Part shown: piece after piece, positions 1 through 11,619 of the stretch
Numbering within the stretch: the stretch's first letter is position 1
How the letters are laid out: the number at the start of each line of letters is the position of its first letter
Source: Steinernema hermaphroditum
Taxonomy: Eukaryota; Nematoda; Chromadorea; Rhabditida; Steinernematidae
Direction: 5' to 3'
Assembly (NCBI GenBank): GCA_030435675.1
Contig: CM059621.1
Location: 16,430,001 to 16,494,000 of the forward strand
Length of the DNA stretch: 64,000 nt
Position numbers and translations under genes: made by a program
The notes under the pieces: model-generated
The model's input: the letters and a program-made list of their open reading frames with translations, nothing else
Databases searched by the model: none
What the model was told of the DNA's origin: nothing

Positions 1-1200
1 TATAATTATTTATACAAACACTTTCTCTGGTGTGGTGTCATTTCCAGGAACACGATGAAAGTATACAGATAAGCTATGACATTAAAGTACCCAAAGTCCA
101 CGTGATAAAGGGTCAGTGATACAAAATTTGAAAGCTTCTCAACTCCGACGTCCGCGCTGCCACCCGAGCTGAAGATGGGCTTGCTGTGTTCCACCGTCTC
201 CGGGGTCAACTCTTCGCCTCTCTGATGCCCGCGCACACTGATGGGATCGTCGCCTTCTACTCTGATGCTGTGCCCTGCGCCGAAGCCAGAAGACCGACGA
301 CTACGGAGTGACAATGTGGTTTTTGTGCATATATATGACGTCTCGCAAGGCGTAAGCCTTAGATACGAGAAATAAACTCGTAAACTCGTAAACAAAATTT
401 GAATGTTTCGTACCCAAGAAACACTCTTTACTAATCCAAATTCAAACTGCTGATGGTTATTTCTCTTGCGCATGCGTGCCTAGTTTCTATGTAGCTTAAA
501 ACCTGACATACCTGATTTAGAGTGTGTCAGAGGTGCTAAACTGGTAGCTCAGCGCACTTCAAGCAGAGTTGAATTCTTAGTAGCCTAGACCTCTTTTTGA
601 AGATTTCTAGATATGTTCAGCTTTATGCCCGCCCATGTGTATATTTGGAACGTAGATTATTGTTACGCTCAAGCTGAACTGTGAAACTATAACAGCCTGC
701 ATCAAAAACGAATGCACAATGTGAAATGAGTTGCCCTGAGCCTGGGCCATTTGAGCTCAACCGCGAAGCAAAAATACGCACTACGCACTTGTTTACTGGA
801 ATCTGAAGAATGCCTACGATCAAAAATCGACTGGCCCGAAGAACTGACTTGGTGGCTGTAATTCGCTCGTGTTGTTGCTATATCCGTTCCTGAACATGTT
901 CGACTTCCGATTTGTAAGTCTATTTTTATTGATTTTTTTGGTCGTGACTTTGCAACTATAGCATAAAACAAAAATTAGTGAAAACAGTGAAACGTTCTGT
1001 AAATAAAAAGAGGTTTTCAAACGAAATATTCAATGGTGGTATCGATCTGACTCTTAAGCTAGTTGAGTAAGAGAAGAGAGGAAAAACATACCTCAAGGAC
1101 TTTGGGACTTCTGTTTGTGTATATCTGCCAAGAATTTGGTCTGAAAACGATCACTATCAGGAACATTCAAAACAGAAAAATGTACGCAACTCGCTCGCCA
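1..1200. other. Intergenic, no supported gene
   Basis: No exon chain with convincing splice sites or a recognisable domain was found. Bases 120-310 are G+C-richer than their surroundings and open in more than one frame, so they may be a decayed coding fragment, but I could not identify it. The CAAAAAT heptamers begin near 770. Confidence 0.4.
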
Positions 1201-1227
1201 AAATGCAAGCATCGATAGCATTCTAAC

Positions 1228-1965
1228 AACGTGAGAAGCGGGTCAAAGTACACTTATAGAAGGAGGAAGCTAAAAGATTCATTGTGGCAAAAGAAAACGA
1301 AGGCAAAAAAAGACGGACTTGGTCTTAGTTATGTGCCACTGTCTGAAGACTGTTTGATAATAAACGGACATGATAACATTCCAACAGAGCGAGTTGGTAC
1401 AAAGTTTGTTACAATTAAAAGCAACTTGTAAGCTACTTTGTGACATGAAAATCATTCAAACGGACGCTCAAAAAATGCTGCAAAATTCAGAACCACAGTC
1501 CAATTGAACTTGGCAAATGACTGTCAGCGCTTTCAAAGCATTATACATACTATATTTTTAACGATCGACGTGTAATTACAGATAAGGACGTCCCGAAGCA
1601 AAAATACGAACAATTAACAACGTTAGTGGCGGCTTAAAGTACACCTATAGTAGGAGGAGGCTGAAAGATTCAATATGGTACAGGAAAACACAGGCAAAAA
1701 AGAAGGACTTGGACAGTTATGTGCCATTGACTGAAGAGTGTTTTTCGAAGTGGTGACGTAGACTGAAGTAACAATTACCAAAAATAAAAATAAAACCCGA
1801 ACCGCTCTCTCAAAAATGAAAGCAACTGATTTGGAGGTTGTGTTGCTTTTTTGCGCTCAAAAATTCTAAGGATGGAACCCAGTCATGAACAAAAATGACG
1901 GACTCGACGTTTTATGTGCCATTAACTGAAGACTGTTTTCCGAACTGGTGACATAGATTGAAGCG
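1228..1965 (+). repeat. Three decayed direct copies of a coding-like unit
   Basis: Copies begin near 1228, 1618 and 1890. The first two share a stretch translating to forms of KYTYRRRKLKDSLW followed by a lysine-rich part and YVPLSEDC. The third keeps only the YVPLTEDC end. Spacing is about 300-400 bases. Frames are short and interrupted, so these are probably remnants of a mobile-element ORF. The source element is not recognised. Confidence 0.5.
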
Positions 1966-2275
1966 ACGATGACGCACCTTGTTAGAATAGTAGCTCAAAT
2001 TTATACCGTACTTGCATTTTCACAGCTGTTAATTGTTTGCATTTCCAAAAATAATGTCCAAAAATAAGCCATAAAGTTGTTTGTCACCATATCACGCTTA
2101 AGAAGCCACAAAGTATGAACAGAGTACGATAGGAAACTGTTCCCAAAACAAGGTAATAAAACAAATAGTTCCTGTTCCCTTTCGCCAAATCACACCACAA
2201 GCGATTTATACTTTCCGACAGCCACAAGTGCAGAATTGAGTAAAGATGTTCATTCCAACATATGAGTTACATGTC

Positions 2276-2345
2276 TATATGAGTTACATGGCCTTCATGC
2301 CTAAAACAAATAAAGATATTAAGGATTCTTTGTTCAAGTTTGATA
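2276..2345. repeat. Dispersed repeat copy (partner near 16,815)
   Basis: The stretch CCTTCATGCCTAAAACAAA, followed by TAAAGATATTAAGGATTC, recurs with few changes near 16,822-16,880. This is a short dispersed repeat of unknown class. Confidence 0.5.
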
Positions 2346-2349
2346 AATG

Positions 2350-5300
2350 TGACTACTGACGAACTCTGCCACTCCGATTGTTTGCAGCGGCCTGTCTCGT
2401 CTAGAATTCTGCGTCTTGTAGACGTGTTATTCGGCGCGTAGACGTCTAGTCCGGAATGGGTGCGCGATTCAACCAATCCTGGTGCGATGCACCTGACGCC
2501 ACAAGATATACGGTATTCGTGTTAGTTTTTGGCGCTTTTTGACTGATTTTCTTACTAGAAGAACATGATTGTTAATTTACAATGTTAATTTTGGCCTGAT
2601 TGGCAGAAGGCCAAAAATACCGTTTATTTTGAGGCGTCAAGAGGTCAAAATCATCTATGAAATACAGCTTAAATCTCCATTCATCGATGAAACCTATCAG
2701 GTTTTGCTACACTCTAGCACCTTATTCCCTGCCAAATTTCAGCCGAATCGGCGTGGGACAGTTTGGGGCCTCTCCTTGCCAGAGATCACGACGCAATTAG
2801 GAAACATCGTAAATTACGCTGGTATTATATACGATAGGACTCAAAGGGACTTACACAAAAATTAAAAAAACCAAACCGCCAGGAAAGTAAGTATTTGCAA
2901 AAACCGAATCTACGATGGCCGCTAGATCAGAGAACAGCAGATGGCGTCCGTTCCGCCGTGACGACACTTCCTTCAAAACAGACGCACCACATCAGAGATG
3001 CAAAGAGAAAAGTGGTTTTTAATGATTTTCGGGAGACTTTTATTCATATCTTCCACGTTTTTTAGATCGGATATGGGCATAGTAAAAATTACTTTTACAT
3101 GAACTAACCACATAAAAGAGACTCCCAAAGTGCATGTATAATACCGAAGGTTCCAGAGATCACCGCCACGAAAACCGCAAACCACCAGATGTTGAGGTAT
3201 AAACAACACGAAATAGGAGAAGGCGCTCATTGGCGGGTCTCCAAAAAGCGGCACACATCTATCTTCTCGAGGAAACATAAACAGGCGACTCGGTGTTTAA
3301 GGGCAATTTTTAGGAAAAGACGAAAGACCAGACCGAACGGCCGACTGGAACGGAAAAGAGTGTTTTAAGAGGGGACAGCGGGCAACTCTCAAAAGCTTAA
3401 AGAGAACGTGGGCAGAGAAGAAGGAGAAAGCTCTTGGGGAGCGGATGTCGCGACTGAAAGGTTGTCCAAATATAGACGGCATTGTGAAGCGCCCAAAAAA
3501 CAAACGTTTGTTTTTGGAGGTCTTCATTCACTCACGACTAGAAGGGTCCGATAGAAAATTGGCCTGAGCAATGAAATACTATCGTTTAGATATCAATAAT
3601 TTGAATAAACAAGATAGCGAAGAGCCGTTGCAAAAATTCCTTTGATCCGTACCAACCCAAAAGCCTGCGTGCCATTCCGCAATCCGAGCCGGAAGGCTCA
3701 GAAGGGCCAAAGAAGTCCAAAGTCGGACACGTCAATCGGGTTGAAAGTTTCTACTGTACACAAAAATTTGATCAGCATGATCACATGCTGATCAAAAGCC
3801 TTTCATAACATGGCGTTTAGTTGATAAGCGCTTGATTTTCCCACACCCGAGTTGGCAGCTTGGCTTGGCTCAGTGGCAGTCGTTTCCAAAAAAAAAAAGC
3901 ATTTTCTATAGCCTGTTGTCGAATGGTACGCACGTTTCTCCCGCTAAAGTCGTAGCGGTAAATGTTATAAATATGTACGCTATTATTCGAGCCAATCTAC
4001 GCGTGCGCTCGATCAGTATGCCCGTCATTGGGATTCCCTTGTTAGAATTCGAATTCTGAGCCGTCTTGGCTCACTCGGCTATGAAAGCAAACCTGAGAGG
4101 ACGCCCATCAGTACTGCAACTCTTCGCAAGGAGCGGTGCGAAGGGGAAATGTTTTTTGCGCACAAAAATCTATAAAAACGCGCACAAAATGAAATCGGCA
4201 TAAATCGATATGTAGGATAAGTTCAGTAAAAGGCACTCATTTGTTGCCAGTTTGACAAAATTCTCATCATTTAAACTGAGCATGTCATCAACTTCAACAA
4301 ATCAACGGCTCTGCACAGTTTTCCCAAAAATTGTTCCTGTCTGCCCCTTCCTCTACTGCTCAGAAACCAAAAAGGAAACCTACAATTTTATAAGTGATTT
4401 ATGTATAAAAAAACAACCGTCACTATCAAAGATCAAAATCAAAGATGAACTGAACGTCGCAAAAAATGAATCTCGAACAAATATTTAGAAAATCTATAAT
4501 GTTCTACAAAGCTGCACTGGGTCCAAAAGCGAGATAGACGTCTTTCACGTCCTATCTAATCTCTTCAAGTTCTTTCTGGACGGTTTATGGGATGGGTCTG
4601 AAGCCTCAAATCTTATTATGCACCTTAAAAGCCATCCAGGAAATCTTTCAAAGAAATCAACAAGAAAAAAAACTTAAAAATCTAATATAAATAAAGAAAT
4701 GGTTATGTACAATTTTCACCTTTTTGCAACCGTTTTCTTTTTATCACCTGAGTTCCCAAGGGTTCCTTTATCTTCAACGTTGATATGTAAATGTTATACG
4801 TTTGCGTGTTTATCAGCAAATCAATAATACGGCACCGCCACCAAAAATTGTTTCTCTCTCCCCCCATTTATATAAAAAATAATTACAGCCACTATTATCA
4901 CGTGAATGATAATGACAAACACAATATTAGGATAAACTGACATGTGAAACGAGTAATCGGGTTTACAGGGAAGTGCGTCGCACGAAGGGTGGCATCATTG
5001 AATCGGAGGCTTTAGCCCGCGGCATTTCGCCCTTAGTCCGTCAATGGCACTTATCACGTGTCGCGCAGTCACGTACGTTTCCACAAAGTCGATGCGCGTT
5101 TAGCCGGACGCGTAAAAGGACGAGTTAAGGGGCGTGATGACGTCGAGCGTCTTCGGCCGAAAGCCAAAAATAAAGTTCAGCTAAAAGGGATATCTTTTGT
5201 TAGCAGCATATCATTTCAGATCACAACTTTATCGTAGCCACGTTCTGCCCACTCCACTCATGTTATGATCCTTAAGAACAACATACCTGCCCAGAATGTT

Positions 5301-5730
5301 CATCCGCGAATTTGAACTCGAGCCCGGACGCCAAAAATGAACTTGGCGCAAACAATGCGCGACTGTAACTGCAGCAAGCAGCAGCTAATATATGAAACCC
5401 TTGCAAGAAACAGACGTTTCCCTCCGATCAAACTCAAACCCAAAAACCTGCCCTAAGACAAGTATCGCAATGAATTGAGAACCTTAATTATTCATGATAG
5501 CGCCTTTCAAATTGTACTTTCTCTTGCAAAAAAAGGGACTTTCTCATACGACCGACGAATATTCCATTGTTCTACTGAAGGTGACCATTTATTCCAAAGT
5601 TCATATTATGTAATTTTGTAATATATTGAGTACTGTCCTTTTGTTCAAAAATTCCAAACTAGTAGAATGCTAAGTCCACATGGGTTCCGTCTGGAAGTAA
5701 AGCAAACAGATTCAAGAAGCCGAAGTGGTT
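2350..5730. other. Gene-free, repeat-derived sequence
   Basis: Only short unsupported frames are present. The stretch contains scattered CAAAAAT copies and the hairpin at 3767. No domain, splice chain or RNA gene was recognised. Confidence 0.4.
3767..3796. repeat. Short perfect hairpin
   Basis: TTTGATCAGCATG and its reverse complement form a 13-bp stem around a 4-base loop (ATCA). The left arm overlaps a CAAAAAT copy. Confidence 0.6.
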
Positions 5731-5737
5731 GCAGCAA

Positions 5738-5769
5738 GATTGCTTCAATCAACAAAAATTGAAGCAATC
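5738..5769. repeat. Short perfect hairpin around CAAAAAT
   Basis: GATTGCTTCAAT is followed by an 8-base loop and ATTGAAGCAATC, giving a perfect 12-bp stem. The heptamer CAAAAAT lies at the loop and start of the 3' arm. Confidence 0.6.
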
Positions 5770-5834
5770 TGGACACGCTTATAGCTGTTCTGCAATTGCG
5801 AAGTTAACCTATCCATGCAGCCAATAAATACCGT

Positions 5835-6185
5835 CATGAAATGCTCTTTGACTTTGACTTTATTTCGCGAATCAAAGGCAATACGCCTTGCGCGACACCG
5901 AAAATAGACAAGGCAGACGGCTTCATCCCGGGCGTGGCGTTGATGTCGAACCGGTGGGTGGCGGCGCACTTCAAGGCACATCTGGGAGTCGGAAAATCTT
6001 CGGATGCGGCAGCGGAACATCGCTTGCAACACAGCGGACGCTTCTGAGCTTGCATCTGATGGTCCATGGTCCGGGAGTTGCGTCTTCGCTGGTACTCAGA
6101 GCGTCGGCGACCTTCAGGGTGACATCTCACGCAGCGTGATTCCTGGTGTCGGACATCTTTCACGAGACATCTCAAATGCTCACGA
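5835..6185. repeat. Dispersed repeat family, copy 1 (with 13,975 and 17,085)
   Basis: This shares ATCAAAGGC near one edge, then a stretch ending in TTGATGTCGAACCGGT and a G+C-rich part, with the copy at about 13,975-14,230. A shorter copy at 17,090-17,165 has only the edge. The copies begin at nearly the same place, so this edge is probably the true end of an old element. The G+C-rich body gives overlapping open frames on both strands that I take as non-genic. Confidence 0.55.
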
Positions 6186-6319
6186 GGCCCAAACGACCGA
6201 GAAATTCCATAGCACGTCTAGAGACGGTAAAAAGGGCGAAGTTAGCCTGCATGGCAGCTCAAAAAGAAAACACTAACCTAAAAGCTTAAAACAAAATTTC
6301 ATAGATATGTATATTGTAT

Positions 6320-7990
6320 TGTTATTCAAAAATATCAGATACGATGTTGAAAAGATCTACACAAGAATACACGAATGAGGGTCATTACAGCAAAAATTAT
6401 GCGAGGAATAGATGCACATCTGCCCAATCATAGTGCCATTGAGCACAGAAATAGTGTCGGCTAAAAGTGTTTACATTTCCGATCAACTAATGGGCACATA
6501 TTGTGGTGTTCGAACTATAAAAAGAAGCGATTTCAAGAAAGCTGTCATAAAAGGTAAAAGCATTGTTGAAAGCAGTGAAAGTGCCGTTTTTTTCATTTTG
6601 TTCCCGATCAGGGATGTACGGAACTCTTAACGTAAACGATAGAGCTCAGACCAGCAGAGAAAAATTTCCCCATTTAGGTCATATTTGGGAATATGTTTGG
6701 CTTTCGAAAATAGGATTTAGAATCGCTGCTTCAAATGTCATTGAGCTTCGGTTTGAAAGCTAGGGAAGAAAACTCTTCGCTTCAAAAATAGCCCGCGACA
6801 CGCTTCCCACCGCAGCTCAAAATATCAAATTCAAAGGAAAGCTCCAAACATTATTATGTAAAAACTGTTATTTCTGATGTTATCCTAAAATATCGGATAC
6901 GATATTGGAAGATACGCATTACCTGAAAAACATACTCGAGTGAAAGCTCGTGACTAAGCTCGCGCAAAAATAGTGACTAAAAGGGACTATATTTCCGAGC
7001 GACTTATTGGACACATCGAACTATGACAAGAAACTGATTATATTCTGATTTATAAATATTCTGATACAGTAACGTTTGATAGGTTCGTTCAGTTACGCCA
7101 CATCGTTCATATTTGACCACAAGCACAGAGACCAGAGAAAATATTGAAATGTGAATGGAAAGGGTGAGAAAATACGCCAAAAATAATGCTATCCAGTTAA
7201 AATGTATACGCGAGATGCACATATTTTTAGTTTCGTTCCAGATCGGGGATGAACTCTTTACAGTCCAACGGAAAAAAGCGCAAATTAGGCCATATTTGGG
7301 AATATTTTTGGCCTTCGAAAATATTTAAAAGAAAAGGGTTTAGAATCACTGATTCAAATGTCAGTACCATAACATTGAGTATCGCTTTGAAAGTCAGGCA
7401 CCGGAACAAAAATTGTTATTCGTCATTTAATAACTTCCTTTGCCTGATATGTTAGTTCTTTCAGTTGCGCCACATCAGTATTGTTCATATTTGATCACTA
7501 AAGGCCCGTTTATACTCTGCGCGGCAGAAAAACCCATTTTTGTGCCGCTTAGCTTATCTACGTGTGACTATTTACGCAAAACCAAAGGGCTATCAACCGG
7601 GCTATCAAACCATCATCAGAAAAAAATTTTAGGTTAACTTTACGTAGGTTAACTTAACTGCCGCTTAGCTTCAACTTGACTGCCGCGCAGCGACGCGACA
7701 CAACTCAAGTTGAAGCTAAGCGGCAGTTAAGTTAACCTACATGGCATGTCCCAAAAAATTTTTTCTGATGATGGTTTGATAGCCCGATCCGAAAGCATCA
7801 TGACTGTGAAGTCTTATTTGGTTTAGTCTAAATGCTCACACGTAGACAAGCTAAGCGGCACAGAAAATGGGGTTTTCTGCCGCGCAGAGTATAAACGGGC
7901 CTTATTGAACACAGAAGGAGAAATGAGAAGGATGTGAAGATACCAAAAATAATGTTTTCTACTTAAAATCCAAACGCGAAAAGAAAAGTC
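6320..7990. repeat. Block of diverged direct repeats
   Basis: Units recur several hundred bases apart. AAAATATCAGATACGATGTT at 6328 matches the segment near 6888. The segment at about 6600-6760 (ending in GGATTTAGAATC, then TTCAAATGTCA) matches about 7230-7400. The segment at about 7085-7215 matches 7450-7500 plus 7904-7985, split by the fold-back element at 7501. These are two to three nested copies of an old repeat. No coding content is supported. Confidence 0.6.
7501..7903. mobile_element. Fold-back MITE with long terminal inverted repeats
   Basis: The element starts AAGGCCCGTTTATACTCTGC and ends with the reverse complement of that sequence, apart from small changes. The inverted symmetry continues inward to a second near-perfect palindrome at about 7646-7741 built from TAAGCGGCAGTTAAGTTAAC. 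No transposase frame fits in 403 bp, so it is non-autonomous. It interrupts a copy of the local direct repeat whose uninterrupted form is at about 7085-7215, which gives an empty-site comparison. A clean target duplication could not be fixed. Confidence 0.8.
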
Positions 7991-8539
7991 AGACGCAGTT
8001 GCGTGACTTCGTGAATTCCATTATCCATTATACGCGACGACACAACAGCGATCGTCGAGAAAAGCTAGTTTGGTGTCGGATCAGAACGATGACTAATCAA
8101 AGGGCTGATCTACTGAGACGTGGTCAGCGTCGCCCCAGGGCATCCGACCAAGGCTCACTCGGCGAACTTCAAAGGAATGCAGCATACAAAAATTTTGTCT
8201 AGGGTGGAAATATGTCTTTGAGAATGGGCAGTCTCTTCACAAAAATATAAAAATGGCGAAAAAATCCCAACCCTAGTTGTAAGCAATTGAATAGTTAACC
8301 TCCGATTGACCCCGTTTTTTAATTTACTAAAAACTTGCATCTTCCCCTTTAGTGGATAGAACATGAACGTGAAAACCATGTGTCTAATGATTTCTGAGAG
8401 ATAGAGTCAGGGCAATAAAAGGAATTTTAACTTTCACTAGCTATGTTAATCGAACGCCCCTTCGCCCAACAAAGTTAATGACACAGGAAAGTTTAACGCG
8501 GAGGTGCAAGATGAAAGGATAAAGAAATAATATCATGAG

Positions 8540-8765
8540 GTCAAGTGTGCCATAGAGACTGGAATGTACTACTGATATGCAGCCCAAAAATAAGCAACAA
8601 CTAACAAGGTAGTACTCCAAGTGATAAACGCCGATTTGGCTGAAACTTTGTAGAGTCGTAGAGCTATGGCACGAAGTGCAGTGACGTATGCCGCACCGGC
8701 AGCATCTCATGCGAGAGGGTTTAAAAATAGGTTAAAAGAAGATGCGTGTTAAGTGGTATAGTACT
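8540..8765. repeat. Dispersed repeat family (other pieces at 9,640, 9,900, 33,313)
   Basis: The block GCCGATTTGGCTGAAACTTT, then GTAGA, is repeated near 33,335. The earlier part with CCAAAAATAAGC recurs at about 9,910-9,980. The following part at about 9,640-9,740 matches 33,490-33,590 (CTATCTTCGTCAATGTTTTT). The 33 kb copy is continuous across what is split here, so this copy was apparently interrupted by about 0.9 kb. Confidence 0.55.
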
Positions 8766-8784
8766 GATGAAGCCCATCCGAAAA

Positions 8785-8895
8785 GCGATGACAGTGTGGT
8801 GTAGTGGTAAGCGTGCCGGTGTGGCGGTTTTCCGTTCGAGACCATCCGCGACTATCCGCTCGGGGAATCGTATCGCTACAGTCATCAAAACACAT
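8785..8895 (+). repeat. tRNA-like (SINE-type) element
   Basis: TGGTGTAGTGGTAAGCG resembles a Pol III A box, and CGTTCGAGACC lies 30 or so bases on as a B-box-like block. A related segment lies inverted at about 9,500-9,605, sharing ACCATCCGCTCGG and GGGAATCGTGTCGCT-type sequence. No cloverleaf with paired stems can be drawn, so I do not call a tRNA gene. Confidence 0.45.
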
Positions 8896-9499
8896 TTACT
8901 TGAACTGAATCCAGCGACATTGTTTCCGCTTCTTTCACTTTCTACATTATTCTCAATGGGGAAAAAGATGTTTCACGGTATTTTCCTGGTCTAATTGGTC
9001 AATTTTCAATTAAAATCTTCATGTTCTTAGTTGCCTGGATCTGCCACCTGGTGTTATTACAAATTTAACAGTTTTGAAATCCGAAACCACCTGGCGATTG
9101 CCCAAATTAACGGAAAGGGAAAGGGAATCGCAGAAGATACCAGAAAATCATAATAAAGCAACAAGGAGCCGACTCCTGTAGGTGAGTCTATCATTATGCA
9201 CCGGTCGATTTGCAGACAGAGACAATCTGAGGCCCTATCTAGACTGATAAGTGCACTTTTAGCGCGATAGTTTCCAGAAATGTACATGTTTTGAGATGCT
9301 CTTTCAGATGTGGTAAGGTTTTCAAAAGAATCACAAGATAATGAGAAATAGCACATTAATGGGGTGAGTCTATCGTTATGCACCACACTGTATAATCCTT
9401 GTGCCGAGTACACAGTTAGTGCCGCGCATCATTCCGCACTTCGCATACCCCAGCCTCTTAAATAAGCAAACGACGTATGCAAACAGAAAAGAGAAGAAA

Positions 9500-9605
9500 A
9501 CCCCTCCGAAATCGCCCTGGTAGCGACACGATTCCCCCCGAGCGGATGGTCCCGAATGGAACACCGTGAGAGCGACACGATTCCCCACAACACCGGACTA
9601 CCACG
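9500..9605 (-). repeat. Inverted tRNA-like relative of 8,785 element
   Basis: The reverse strand shares ACCATCCGCTCGG and AATCGTGTCGCT with the element at 8,785. Together they bracket about 600 bases, perhaps the insertion that split the repeat copy at 8,540/9,640. Confidence 0.4.
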
Positions 9606-10129
9606 TTCCCTTTTCCGTGGAGTTCGATCCCCGTCGACGGCAGAACGTTTTTCTTGGCCTTACTATCTTCGTCAATGTTTTTAACCCCATTTAAAATGCA
9701 CGAAAATCACCATTTACGAGAGTCGCACATAAATTATGAAGGAAAGTTTAAAAGGACCCGGTCATGGATAAAAAAAAGTATTTTAAAACTTCTGAAAACT
9801 TGTGTACCCCTGTTTTCGGGGTCGCTGAACACGGTGGTGAAGTCGGTTCCCCAAAAAACCCGGTGGTTTAAAGTTCAATGCGGAGCTGCATGCAAATAAA
9901 AGGATCAAAAATAAATAATATCATGAGATCAAATGTGTCACAGTGACTAGAATTTATTACTCACATGCACTCAAAAATAAGCGAAACCGCAACAAAACCC
10001 GTTTGTAGATATCGGTTTGTGCGCGCACTTCCAATTGATGCTAGAACTTCTCTATACACCGGACGATAAGCTAATTTCCACAGAGTTAAAAATTCTGAGT
10101 AACTGCGGGAATTCTTCTGTGTATACCAG

Positions 10130-10305
10130 GGCTAATTGTCAAGAACATAAATATTCGGAAAAAAAAGGACAAAAATACACGGTCACCAACAAAGATACGT
10201 TATGACTACAGCTATACGGACAAAGATACGTATCGAGACGGTGGGAACGCTCTAAAGAATTTATCGCGCAACGGTATCCTTTTCATCTTCTTGATTCGTC
10301 AGAAA
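10130..10305. repeat. Direct repeat pair, copy A
   Basis: CAAAAATACACGGTC, then AGCAAAGATACGTT-type sequence, AATTTATCGC and GGTATCCTTTTCATCTT are shared in the same order with about 10,865-11,030. The CAAAAAT heptamer is conserved in both. Copy A is followed by the RTE fragment. Confidence 0.6.
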
Positions 10306-10387
10306 ACTGCGTTAATCTCACCACTCAGTATATCCCGTTTTCGTCTTTTTTGATTGGTCGACACTTTGAAACCCGCAACGGAAATCA

Positions 10388-10733
10388 GTGCGGAAGAGGC
10401 TTACGACCGCTCAGCGACGGATGGAACGCCGAATGACCGGAGTCCGTCTACTAGACAGGAGGACCAATGAGTGGCTCCGCGGCGTCACGAAGGTGAAGGA
10501 CATCGACGAAGCGGCAAGAAGGAAGTGGAACTTCGCCTGGAAGATGGCGAACGGAAGCCCGGAAAAGTGGTACAACCGACTCGAAGAATGGCGCCCGCCT
10601 GTGAAGAGACCTCTCGGAAGACCTCGGACCCGATGACTTAACGAAGACACTGGGCAGCAAAAGATGCGCGTGGCACCGTGCGCGTCAAGAAGCCAGAGGA
10701 CGTTGGATAAATATGGGGTGCGACAACATGTAA
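10388..10733 (+). pseudogene. RTE-type retrotransposon, C-terminal remnant
   Basis: The frame from 10,388 reads QRRMERRMTGVRLLDRR, then a WNFAWKMANG stretch and LEEWRPPVKRPLGRPRTR. After a frame change near 10,628 it continues DDLTKTLGSKRCAWHRARQE with GRWINMG, ending at a stop at 10,733. This order (TAQRxMERR, KxWxWAxHxAR, EWRPxxxxRxxGRPxTRWxDDL, WxxxAxDRxxWR) is typical of the region after the reverse transcriptase in RTE-clade non-LTR elements common in nematodes. The catalytic reverse transcriptase and endonuclease parts are missing, so this is a dead 5'-truncated fragment with one frameshift. I am confident about the class, not the subfamily. Confidence 0.75.
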
Positions 10734-10864
10734 TATGTTAGATATCGTAATCGTAATTGAAACCCACACTCCCATCTGTAACATCTGTAATAAGGAGCTG
10801 AAAATTCCGACTAATTCCGACTAACTAAAAGAAAAGAATTCTTCTGTGCGTTCACTGTTTGAGG

Positions 10865-11035
10865 GCTAGTTATCGAGAAAAGAACGTATCAAACAGAATA
10901 ATCCAAAAATACACGGTCGCCAGCAAAGATACGTTCGCCAGCTATGACTACAGCTACACGCACACAGATACGAATCAGGAATGCTCTGAAGAATTTATCG
11001 CACTGCGGTATCCTTTTCATCTTTTGAGAGATTCA
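10865..11035. repeat. Direct repeat pair, copy B
   Basis: Partner of 10,130-10,305, with CAAAAATACACGGTC and the ATTTATCGC and TATCCTTTTCATCTT blocks. About 80-85% similar by eye. Confidence 0.6.
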
Positions 11036-11294
11036 TGAGAGAAAATGAATCTCGACTTTCTACATTTCAGCTATCCCACGTTTTCGTCCTTTCTCTTTTT
11101 GCTTGTGGACACTTTGAAATCCATACTCTTGTCTAGCTCTCGACTGTAATATCATATCGAAAAATCATATCGGAGGCTTTCGACTCTCACACAGCCTTCA
11201 TACGGATCAGGGCTGTGTACAGTCTCGACTCTCGGACTCTCGAGGATTTTTGGCCTTCCAACTCTCGACTATCGATTCTCGACAACGAGTCTCC

Positions 11295-11610
11295 ACGCCA
11301 AAAATTCAGTGCACAGCTCGGAATATTTTACAAAGATCGATAAGCGATTTGGAATTTGGCATGGTCCTCAAGATTTATAAAGGAAATCGTGCTGTAAGAA
11401 TGACCAAATAATCCAAATTTGGCGCCCTAGTCTCGGGTAAATAATTCCACCCGAGAGTCTCAACTCTCACATAGCCTTGTTGGGGATATTTCAAAGAAAT
11501 TAAACATGAATGAGAGACTGATAGGTAAAGGAGCTCATCTCCAACAGCTACGTCTAGTTACAAAAATTCACTGCATAGTCCGAAATATTTTACAAAGATC
11601 GATCAGATAT
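11295..11610. repeat. Short duplicated blocks with CAAAAAT
   Basis: CAAAAATTCAGTGCACAGCT at 11,299 and the related block at 11,558 (CAAAAATTCACTGCATAGTC) are each followed by GAAATATTTTACAAAGATCG-like sequence. They are direct copies about 260 bases apart. Between them are CTCTCGACT-type short repeats (11,130-11,290). Confidence 0.55.
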
Positions 11611-11619
11611 AAATCACGA

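Noticed and set aside
5834..6276. Overlapping frames of 80-110 codons on both strands
   Set aside because: They lie in a dispersed G+C-rich repeat also found at 13,975; no start, splice or domain support.
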